A stretch of DNA of 64,000 nucleotides. Source: Puffinus mauretanicus. Lineage: Eukaryota > Chordata > Aves > Procellariiformes > Procellariidae. The stretch covers positions 930,001 through 994,000 of the forward strand of contig JAJKFH010000425.1 of NCBI GenBank assembly GCA_023333565.1, in the 5' to 3' direction. The notes below the pieces were generated by a model, which saw nothing but the letters and a program-made list of their open reading frames with translations, did not search any database and had not been told where the DNA came from. The position numbers were made by a program, and so were the translations under genes. Below, in pieces: positions 22,139-30,960 of the stretch (its first letter is position 1; every line of letters begins with the position of its first letter).

Positions 22139-24040
22139 GTCCTGGTCATCATATTCGCTATCCACTTCTTGTAAGTATGAGTCAGAAGTCCCTTTGTTAA
22201 GGTCGGAAGTGGAATCAGTCCTTCTACTCTGTCTGGGGAACTCACTGGAGACTGGAGCAGCAGTTTTCCTGGAAGAACCCCCTTTTGTGGTTGTTTTCCC
22301 TTGCAACTCGTGTACCCGTGCCTGTAGGACTGAGGTAGGTTTTGCATCCCACTTCCTCATGTCCTCTCCGTGGTCACGCAGGTAAAACCACAGGTTGCCC
22401 CGGCGTGTGTACCCACGATGTCTTCTCTCTTGAGCAGAGGGACGCTTGCTCCTAATGGCTGAGACACTGGCCCGTGCAGGTGGGGAGCAGGACATATCCT
22501 CTTTGAGTTGCTGGACCTCCTGAGACAGTTTCTCCACAGCAGAGACACAGGCCCGTAGGGAGGAAGAGAGACTTTCTTCATATTGCCGGAGTTGGCCAGC
22601 CAGTTCATCCACCGTTTGTTCCTCTCCATCTCTCCAGGTCATTACTGCCAATGAGTTTGCATGTGACGCTGGTGCGCTCCGTACAAACTTCCGCCACATG
22701 GGTCGGGTGCATTTGACTTCATCTGGGTCTTTGGATAACTGCTCGTTGTTCAGGTCATCATAAATCACTTCCAGCACAGCTAATTCTCTCAGGTACTGGA
22801 TACCTCTCTCCATGGTGGTCCACTTGCCTGGGTGGCATATAACATCTTCCTTGAAGGGATACCTTTCCTTCACACCTGACAGGAGTCGCCTCCAGAGGCT
22901 GAGGACTTGTGCCCCTTGTCCAATTGCTTTGTCAATGCCCCCTTCCCTAGAAAGGGATCCCAGCTGCTTGGCTTCTCTACCCTCTAATTCCAGGCTACTG
23001 GCCCCGTTATCCCAGCATCGGAGCAGCCAGGTGACAATGTGCTCGCCTGGACGACGGCTGAAATCTTTTCGCATATCTCGCAGCTCACCCAGAGATAGGG
23101 ATCGGGTGGTCACCATCTCATTTACGGGTTCTGCCTCCTCCTCCTGTTCTCGTGATGGCCCTGGTTCATCTTCATCCCTTACTAGACGAGCTGATTTTCT
23201 TGTGCATTTTCTTTTTTGTATAGGGGCGACTGATACCGGCACGGGTTGGGTCTCTGTCGCAGGGGGCAGAGTAGCTGCCGTGCCTGCCCTGGGGGGTGAG
23301 GGAGCCGCTGTGCTTGCTGTGGGGGGAGGAGTAGCCACAGGGCTTGTTGCTTTGTCATCAGCTGCAGAGACGTTTCCTTCCCCTTGGGGGTTCTGAGTGG
23401 TGTTAAACAGGGCTCGGTAGGCGTGGGCCAGGCCCCAGCATATTGTAGTGATTTGCGTCTCCCTAGAATGGCCAGGGTGACAGCATACTTCTTCCAAATA
23501 TTCTACTAATTTTTCAGGGTTCTGCACTTGTTCAGGGGTAAAGTTCCAGAACACTGGGGATGCCCATCGTCCTAAGCATTTGCCCATGCTTTCCCACTCG
23601 CCCTGCCACTCATAACTATCCAGCCTTGGGGCAGATCTCTGGATGACATTCTTAAATTGCTTACTAACCTTGGATAAAACCAAAACAATATTCCCAAGGA
23701 GTACCAATAGATGTATCCTAACTACCCAGGGATGTTCAAGGTACTGGCAAGTTATTTTAACAAAGGAGATGACATCATAGAGAAAGGTAGCGAGGGTGCC
23801 ATTCTCTACTTCCTCCATAAAGAATCTCTCGGAGGAAAAGGTATAATTGCTAATGGTCTCCATGAGGTGGTACCCGAAATGCAGAAACGGCTTCATTACG
23901 AATCCCAAATACCAAATAACCCCCAATGCCAGCGTTTTAGTAACAAATCTCCCAGGCAAAACATCATTAATCACGGCAGAGCACAACAGACTACAAAACC
24001 CAACTCCAATTTTTAACAGGTACAGTAAAAACAAGAGCAT
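22136..24040 (-). CDS. gag: ERVL-like Gag polyprotein with hydrophobic N-terminus
   Basis: The structural polyprotein frame is 634 aa, uninterrupted from the ATG at 24040. An in-frame TAA stands just upstream, so this is the first usable ATG. Residues about 1-21, 34-54 and 107-124 are strongly hydrophobic and look like membrane segments. There is no Gly2, so no myristoylation is expected. NYT and NGT sequons lie between the segments. A Pro/Ala/Thr-rich linker (about 232-275) precedes a basic cluster (QKRKCTRKSARLVR, about 275-288) and an acidic patch. A capsid-like helical region follows (WLLRCWDNGA, EAKQLGSL, about 336-365 and on). The C-terminus is Ser/Arg/Lys-rich, and no CCHC knuckle is present. 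It ends at the UAG before pol. The N-terminal block recurs at 39.4-39.7 kb. Confidence 0.88.
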   Translation of the reverse strand: MLLFLLYLLKIGVGFCSLLCSAVINDVLPGRFVTKTLALGVIWYLGFVMKPFLHFGYHLMETISNYTFSSERFFMEEVENGTLATFLYDVISFVKITCQYLEHPWVVRIHLLVLLGNIVLVLSKVSKQFKNVIQRSAPRLDSYEWQGEWESMGKCLGRWASPVFWNFTPEQVQNPEKLVEYLEEVCCHPGHSRETQITTICWGLAHAYRALFNTTQNPQGEGNVSAADDKATSPVATPPPTASTAAPSPPRAGTAATLPPATETQPVPVSVAPIQKRKCTRKSARLVRDEDEPGPSREQEEEAEPVNEMVTTRSLSLGELRDMRKDFSRRPGEHIVTWLLRCWDNGASSLELEGREAKQLGSLSREGGIDKAIGQGAQVLSLWRRLLSGVKERYPFKEDVICHPGKWTTMERGIQYLRELAVLEVIYDDLNNEQLSKDPDEVKCTRPMWRKFVRSAPASHANSLAVMTWRDGEEQTVDELAGQLRQYEESLSSSLRACVSAVEKLSQEVQQLKEDMSCSPPARASVSAIRSKRPSAQERRHRGYTRRGNLWFYLRDHGEDMRKWDAKPTSVLQARVHELQGKTTTKGGSSRKTAAPVSSEFPRQSRRTDSTSDLNKGTSDSYLQEVDSEYDDQD

Positions 24041-24121
24041 GGTGCAGAGCAAATTAATATGTTACCAGATATAAATTCCTCAATATGCTCTAAATAATCT
24101 GTCGTTATCTCAACCCTCCGT
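24041..24121 (-). other. Provirus 5' leader between PBS and gag
   Basis: An 81-base leader. No clear packaging structure or strong splice donor can be read by eye, consistent with the absence of env and spliced messages. Confidence 0.5.
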
Positions 24122-24139
24122 GCCCCACGTTGGGCGCCA
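24122..24139 (-). promoter_or_regulatory. Primer-binding site, tRNA-Lys type
   Basis: On the minus strand TGGCGCCCAACGTGGGGC lies 8 bases after the 5' LTR. Its complement on the plus strand, GCCCCACGTTGGGCGCCA, is as I recall the last 18 bases of a tRNA-Lys (CUU type) including CCA. ERVL elements are usually named for tRNA-Leu, so the primer here is atypical. Confidence 0.85.
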
Positions 24140-24147
24140 AAAAGGAC

Positions 24148-24661
24148 TGTCGTGGTTTAACCCCAGCCAGCAAAAATAAACGCCACGCAGCCGCTCGATC
24201 ACCCCCCCCGCCCCGGTGGGATGGGGAGAGAATCGGGAGGGCACAAGTAGGAAAGCTCCCGGGTTGAGATAAAAACAGTTTAATAATTGAAATAAAACTA
24301 AGTAGAACAGTAAAATAACAATGAGAACAACAACAATAACAGAATACACAAAACAGGCAATGCACGATACAACCGCTCACCGACCGCCGACCGCGTGTCA
24401 CGAACGGGGGGCGAGCCCCCCCACACACCTGGTTTTATACTGAGCATGATGTCACATGGTATAGAATACCCCATTGGCCAGCTGGGTCCACCACCCCGGC
24501 TGCGCTCCCCCCTCCCGGTGCAAGCATCACCCAGCAACAGCCAAAGCATCAATGGGGCATCAATGGGCCATCAACGCTCCTTTCACACCGAACCCAAAAC
24601 ACAGCACACCCCCCAAGCTACTGGGAAGAAAGTTAACCCTGTCCCAGCTGGAACCAGGACA
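24148..24661 (-). repeat. 5' LTR of the provirus
   Basis: 514 bp. On the minus strand it holds TGACATCA (24447-24454), a TATA box TATAAAA (24433-24439) and ATTAAA (24279-24284). Reading along the plus strand, it has 8 Cs and 4 Ts where the 3' LTR has 7 Cs and 5 Ts. I see no substitution elsewhere. Confidence 0.97.
24433..24454 (-). promoter_or_regulatory. Provirus promoter core (CRE-like octamer and TATA)
   Basis: TGACATCA, a 7-base spacer TGCTCAG and TATAAAA on the minus strand. The arrangement is conserved in all four LTRs of the window. The start site is expected roughly 25-30 bases downstream, near the GGGGGGCTCGCCCCCC palindrome. Confidence 0.7.
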
Positions 24662-24666
24662 GCTAC
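24662..24666. repeat. Target-site duplication GCTAC, right copy
   Basis: Exact match to 18001-18005. Confidence 0.95.
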
Positions 24667-24735
24667 CAAGGACAGCATGCCAAAATACTTTGAACTTTGG
24701 TTTGATTCTGTAGAGCAGTTCCTGCATTCTTTGTC
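24667..24735 (+). mobile_element. Ancient CR1-type LINE, right part (3' end)
   Basis: The pre-insertion sequence ...CATTGGTGTTTGCTAC + CAAGGACAGCATGCC...TTTGAACTTTGGTTTGATTC...GCATTCTTTGTC follows the 3' end of the old CR1 type. That type reads roughly ATTGGCCACTGTC..GACAGGATACTGGG..CTTTGGTCTGACCC..TTCTTATGTTCT. This is the natural continuation of the element cut at 18005. Confidence 0.5.
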
Positions 24736-26302
24736 TAATATGAAGTTTATAAACAAGGCACGATTGAAAAGAAAGGGGTTAAACATAGGCAGCAAGGTAG
24801 TTTAAAAGATTGGAACATGCTTTTTTAGCCATTGTGCCTATATAAACCCTAAGTCCTTGAGTTATTAAGGAATTTTGTAACTCATACTTATCTTTTGTCA
24901 CAATTTCTCCCTTTCATGAGACGGTGAAAGAGACATCTATTTTAGGGTGAAATGTACCACTCTGAAGATGGCAAATAGTCGTTGTTTACAGTAAAGGAAA
25001 TCTAAGGTGATTAGCATAGTTAGATAATACTTTTAAATAGCTATACTGTATAAAATGAAGCCTATTCAGAGAATTTGTGCCTTGAAAATGTGGTAGAGAA
25101 GACGGAGATAAACCCGATGCCAAGAGCATACTGCAATCCATGGAAACTAAGAGCTCCATGGATCCACCTTGCTAGGACTCAAACACTTCAGTCTTGGGAA
25201 TCAGAGCTTTACAGAACAGCAACCTTATACAGGAATGCAAAACACCAAACAAATGTCATGAATCATTTGTAGCATTGCTTCTTCTGCTATCTCACATTAT
25301 GAATATCTCTGTCAAGACACTTGCTGAGACAGTGAAAGCAGAGTACCCTGTAGCATAGTCTCTTTCTTTCTGAGTATTGTTCAGCAGATTATGAATGATG
25401 AAAATTGGGATGACATAAGAAGGATAATGGAAGAAAAAATTGTCGTTTCTAAGTAAAGGAACTTTGGCAGAGTTGAAATTATCTGAACAAAACAAAAATC
25501 AACCTCTGGAAACTATGTGCAAACTATTTTCTATCCCCTTCAAGCACTGGACTTAATAAGGTTAAAGGTCAATGTCCAGACATGCCTGTGTTAAAAAAGG
25601 TAGGAAGTTATTTATTCAGTCTGTGATAAGTCAGAAAAATGGAAGAAAACCCAAACTGTGGGAATAATGTTCAGTGCCTGAATTATGATTGTTCCGATCA
25701 TGTAGGGGATCATTTTCTTTCCTGACAAGTTAAGATTGCTGCCTATACAGTGTAAAATGAAGAAATAAAAAGATTCATTGCTCTTGCTACAACCATCAGA
25801 TCATCTGAATGGCAAAAAAATGATTTTCCTAAATATTCAAAACCAAATCATCAAACTATTTGTATTCCCAACACTGTAGTCACTTAAACTATTCCTTAAC
25901 CTTGCTTCTGATTCTTTCACTGATGCACTGTTGGAATACTGTAAAAAACCAACTTACATTGAATCAAGACAGGAGGCATCGTTATTTTTGAAGTGCAATG
26001 GTATGAAATGTGTTCTTTCCAACTTATGGTAAAATTCACTCTTGGGAAGGAACAGTCCTAGAAACCACTAGGACGCTACTTTGAGTGCTGCAGGTTTGAC
26101 ACCACAGTAACACACACTTTTTTATCTTGTACAGCAGTAAATTTTAAGCAATCAAACTCTCTCTATTTCATGGCATATTTTCATGCCATGAATGATATTC
26201 TTGACCAGTGAAGCTCTGCTCATTTAATACTAATATTTCTAAGTGAATGTAACTTAACCTGTCAACCCTGAGAGTGGGATAAGATTACTACTACTTTTAC
26301 AG
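24736..26302. other. Non-coding AT-rich DNA
   Basis: No gene, RNA or named repeat seen. Confidence 0.4.
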
Positions 26303-26410
26303 GAATCACAGAACAGTATATGTTGGAAAGCAATTCTAGAGGTCAGTTAGTCCAACATGACCAGTCAAAGTAGGGCTAACATCAATCAGATGTAGCACAA
26401 TATGCCTGTG
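26303..26410 (-). mobile_element. CR1 3' end fragment, minus strand
   Basis: AATCACAGAACAGTATATGT-TGGAAAGCAATTCTAGAGGTCAGTTAGTCCAACATGACC is the reverse complement of a CR1 3' tail (usual form AATCATAGAATGGTTTGGGTTGG...CATCTAGTCCAACCCCC). Only about 100 bases remain. Confidence 0.75.
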
Positions 26411-29400
26411 AGATGGTCTAGGCATTGTTTATTTACTAAGCACGTACAAAACCAGAATTGTATTCTTTGTGGCTACATCTATACTAGTAAACTAAGTATG
26501 ACTAGGGCATGGGTCTAAATGTAGCATGCAGCACTGATCCACGATAATCCACACCATTTCATAGTTATCCCATTGCCTGACACAATTTTGGCTCACACCA
26601 GCAAACACCCGTCTATACAAAAACTACAATGGAAGACAATAACTACAACTACACTAACAACCAGGGGATCACAGAGGCCAGGGAGTGTTCCCAATAGGTA
26701 GTTAAGATGAGATGGCCCTCTTTGAGAGGGAGAGAGAATTTGGCTGTATGGGCTCAAATTGTGTTGTGCAACTTGCTCTTGGGTGCAGAGATGAGCCTTT
26801 AGGTTTTTCCAATCACCAGAATAGACTCAACCAGCTGCTGAATAACAGGAGCATTTCTTTTCCCCATTGCCAAATCTAATATTCTTCTATTTCATTAAAC
26901 TAGTGTGATTAATTGCATGCTTACTGACTCAGTGCATTTACTATGCAGTTTGAATAAGATTAGTACCATTTGCACCGCACAAGTGTTTTTTTGTGTATCA
27001 TCTCTGTGTGTGTGTGTTGTATATCTCCACTGTCATTTCTTACAAGATAGTATTTTGCACTTTGTGGGAAAATGGTTGTACTAGTTAATGCTGCTTGGGA
27101 AGAGGATAAATTGATGCTTAAAACTGCCAAGATTCCCTGTTTCCTCTTGTATGAAGACAGCTTTATTCAGACACAATCCTTTGAATAACAGTACTTTTAG
27201 TAGTAAAATTGTTTGTAATAAATACAGGAGAAACACAAGCCCTTTCTACTCATATAATAAAGGTTTCCCTATTTTCCCAGTGCCAAGAAAACTTCCCTTC
27301 CAATCCTGTTCTGTCTATATCAGCATTACATCAACAACACTGATACAAATTGTTCTAAGTTATCAGCAGAGATTGTAATCTTTCAAAATCAGAACTGAAA
27401 ATAAATGCTTTAACTTATTTTACATCTGGGACAGAGAAACTATCCCTTACTGGCTGCCTGTAGCTCAGAGAATCAAATACGAGGCTGGCCTCACTGAAGA
27501 AAGCTAATGAAACATGTTAGTTTCAAATCCCGTCTGCCTTTCTGAGCACTCCTTTGTTTTTCCAGCTGGAATACTAAGGACACCTACTGTCCTATCTCAT
27601 TCACTACAAACAACCACTTCCTTAGAAGTAAAATTCAAGTGTGACTCCGCTCCAAGAAGTGGCTAGAAAAATACGACTCTGGACAACCACCTGTCTCCCA
27701 CAAAAAAGGGGTTAAAACTTTAAATTACCTTAACTTCCTTTTCTGAACAGTAACACCTTCCTTCCTTAAAATCAGTAGGCAGAGTAAATAATCATGTACA
27801 CCAGATGTCCACAATGACTTGGGAAGTCAGAAAGATAAAATTCCATGTGCACGCAAGAACATATTCTCAGCATTAACAGAATGAAATAGACACATCAGAT
27901 AAGTGAAAACAGATGTTGTTAAAATGTCAAGTGCAACAGATGTGTGGATACAAGACTACCTCTGAAATATTAACCAGTTGAGCATGAGTGGTGGCAGCAT
28001 CTCAGCTGTGTATTCTTTATGGTGTGCTCCCATAAACCTACTCTCATGAACAGCCAGAGAGTTCAGTAAATCCTTTCTTGGTCATATACCCATATTTTCA
28101 TCCAGTGGAAAGAGGAAGCAGCGGAGAAGAAGGGACAATAATGCATGGCAAGATATGCTCTGAGGTCTCATCCTGATATGCAGCCAGCATACGCCCAGGC
28201 ACCATGAAGCAGATCCATGTTCCACAGTTTTGGTGTAGCTCATATTTTTTATATCTGCCATTTAAAAGAAAAATACTCTTCCTCTTCAGTCTATATAAAG
28301 CCTTCCAAATACATATTTAGATAGAAAATCTGACTTGGTTTTGATTTCAGAGTTATGGCTGGATGTTTCCACATACCTGCTGAGAGTTTTGCTTAATCAA
28401 GGAGTATGTTTTTGATCTGTGCGTCTGGTTTTAAAGTATCAGGGCCGCATCGTGTCAATAGTCACAACCCTGAGCACGTGCTACTAAATGACTGGTGTAT
28501 ATCTGCAGCGACTAAAGGAAGCACTGTACTTCAGAGGTGCTCGGTGGTGTTCTCTCCACAGCAGACGAAAAAGCTCTCAGGTCTCGTTTCAGTCCTAGAT
28601 GCCTATGTTCTTTTTTCGCACCATGTAACACCTTTGTCTGCACTCAGCCCCCGTGCCTATGTCCCTTGTGAGTAGCACTGATGCAGTGTGGAGTCAAGGT
28701 TTCTCAAAGACTCTTACCGTTCCACTGATGGCTGGGAGCTAGTAGGCTCAGCTATGAGTATTTGTGGTGTAAAAACTGCTACAGCATGCTTGCCTCTTTG
28801 GGGTGTAGCTCTTTCATTTGCCTCAAAATCAGGAGATAGACCTGTTTTTTATAATTCCCCAACCTCCATAGAGGTGAAATCTCCATTCCACTGTGTCTTG
28901 GTTTTCTTCTCTTTACTTTCTCATAGCAGAGGGAAGATCATTTCATCAGCTGCCGTGTTCTCCTCACATACACCATCTGGATAAGGCAACCTAATCCACA
29001 AGAGGTTTAAAATAAGCATTCTGTCCCTTTACAACCAGGTGTTACACCCAGCTGACATACAGGGTAGTAACAGCAAAATGTATTTTACAAATATTGGATA
29101 TTGATTTCTTGTTACCATTAAGTGTTGTTAATTAAGAAGCACATCCATTTCTACCTTTTAGTAAGTGAGCAAAATCAGTCCTTAGTTTAGATCACTAAGG
29201 ACAACAGTCATATTCAGATTTTTAGATGATTGAAATGTACAGTAAACAGATATTACTCACCTTATTATGACTTTTACTAGTCTTTTGCTCCTGATAATAG
29301 CCACTGAGGGAAAAAAATGTGCAGCAATACCATTTTGACTCATCCTCTTTTTGTATTGTTCAATAAAACTACATTTTTTTAGGTAAGACCTTATACTGAA

Positions 29401-30870
29401 TGAAGCTGATGGAGGGATTCTTTCTGGTGTCAGTGTGGCATTTTAACACCTCAGATATTTGTGATCTATAGCTGAATAAAGCTCTAACCTTTAAAAGAAT
29501 TTTTGATAACTGCTTTTTCTTTTGCAGAGATAACACCTCATAGAGTTGTGTTTTGAGATCAACTTCAAGATTCCCTATTGCTTTTAGGGGCTTTAAAGTC
29601 ATAATAGATTAGTTTTATTTTATTACTCAGCTCAGAATCTTCTCATCCATCCCAACTGGTTTGGCTTACCCTTGGGTTATACTTCCAAGTTTTTCTAGCA
29701 TTTTTACACTGACTTGAACATTTTGCCTCCTGATTGTATCAACAAGGAAAGTTGAGCACTTAACTGGGGATTGACAACTAGGCATATTTCTAACAGGTTA
29801 ATATTGCCTTATAAATTTGACGCTAATATCTATTTTAATAATATTATTCTTGTTTGTAATGCAATATAATTACATTTAAATAAACATCTAAATACTTTTA
29901 ATTAACACCTCATTGAATATGAGTGTCTCTTTTCTATGTCCATTCAAATATGACCCGATTACAGACCCCAAAATATCCAGTTGTATTAAATGTTCTCCTT
30001 CACTTTATAGGTGTTTGAAATTTGTACAGCCAGTAACAATTTATTTGATAAAGCAAACTACAAGTATCTTTGGGAGAAGTCATTAGGTTATCGCAAACAA
30101 AGCTAATACATTGAGGATGTTATCAACAGTTGGAAAGTGTAGTAATAAGTAGAAAAAGAAGGCAATTATTGTCTCTTCCCCTTCCTGTGGATCATATCAT
30201 CCTTACAATAGACTTCTAGGAGTTCAATAAACAGCTAGTAAGTCACATCCTTTTTTGCATGTTTTTGGACTTTCTCTGGTGTTATTACATGTCACCATTT
30301 GAGCAGCACCATGACAATGTCTCAGGACATCCTTCTGCTTGGACAAGTAAACTTTCTAGCTCTTCATTGAGTGGAGGCTCAGGGGCACGACTGGCATGAA
30401 AGGTCAGTTGCCCATTCCTGTTTTTTCAAGTTAGACAGTAGAACAGCATTTCTGTTTAAAAAATGTGACAGTGACAGAGGGTAAGTCATTGGATACTTCT
30501 TGCTTTAATGTATGTCCACATTGCATAGCACAGTATGAATCACAGAAAATCAGGAAACCACATTTGAAAAACTCCGTACAGGTACCAGAGTCTATAATTA
30601 TGTGAACATTCTGCCTAAGCTAAGGCATCCTGTTTTCAGCTGTTCTGGTAAGCCTAGAGACCTGCTGTGATTACATGTATATACTGCTCTGGGTCAGAAG
30701 GAACTCAAATGGTGTCAAAAACAATAAACATGCATATATGTGATACTCTGCTGGTACAGTAGTAGTATGCTTTTCAAATGTCACACTCTGCTCTTCAAAT
30801 GCCCCTTAACTGGGACAGGTCTTGCCTAAAACATCTGATTCCATTGCTTCCACTGAGAATAAGAGCAGCT
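26411..30870. other. Non-coding DNA with two adjacent unassigned open frames
   Basis: A short (TG)n run is near 27005. Two consecutive open frames, 28406-28675 (89 aa) and 28688-28984 (98 aa), lie in a locally less AT-rich patch. Neither shows a known motif and I do not call them genes. No other feature seen. Confidence 0.4.
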
Positions 30871-30960
30871 ATGAGTACCACACTATCCAACATACGAAAG
30901 AGATTCAGCACACATGGTGACGATGAATTCTTTGAAGATATCAGCTATTATTCTTCAGCA
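30871..30960 (+). CDS. Candidate 5' coding exon of an unidentified host gene
   Basis: An ATG with a purine at -3 opens 30 codons, starting MSTTLSNIRKRFST and ending in an acidic/aromatic part (GDDEFFEDISYYSSA). These run straight into a consensus splice donor GTAAGT at 30961, in phase 0. The composition (mixed charged and polar, non-repetitive) is unlike the surrounding AT-driven chance frames. An acceptor-like AG lies just before the ATG (GAGCAG at 30863-30868). I do not recognise the protein, and no partner exon is identified nearby. A chance ORF remains quite possible. Confidence 0.3.

Larger units (their letters stand above)
18006..24661 (-). mobile_element. Full-length young ERVL-like endogenous retrovirus
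   Basis: This is a complete proviral layout on the minus strand: 5' LTR (24148-24661), tRNA-Lys primer-binding site, gag, protease, reverse transcriptase, RNase H, integrase, purine tract and 3' LTR (18006-18519). It is bounded by GCTAC target duplications. The LTRs differ only by one C (7 versus 8) and one T (5 versus 4) in homopolymers, so integration was recent. Pol wording (LPQGWKHSPTICHGL, YIDDI, D-D-35-E integrase) is ERVL-like (class III). There is no env, no dUTPase and no CCHC knuckle. Pol is broken by a frameshift near 20930 and an in-frame TAG at 20061-20063. It is inserted within an ancient CR1. Confidence 0.97.

Noticed and set aside
22812..23396. 194-aa plus-strand open frame
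   Set aside because: It is antisense to gag, and its Ser/Arg-rich composition mirrors the gag linker.
27455..27540. tRNA-like A box (TAGCTCAG) and B box (GTTTCAAATCC) about 55 bases apart
   Set aside because: The T-stem and acceptor stem do not pair and no anticodon arm can be built. Probably chance or an unprovable SINE relic.
28406..28984. Two adjacent open frames of 89 and 98 aa
   Set aside because: No domain, no clear splice borders and no sign of a promoter. Their adjacency is within chance for a less AT-rich patch.
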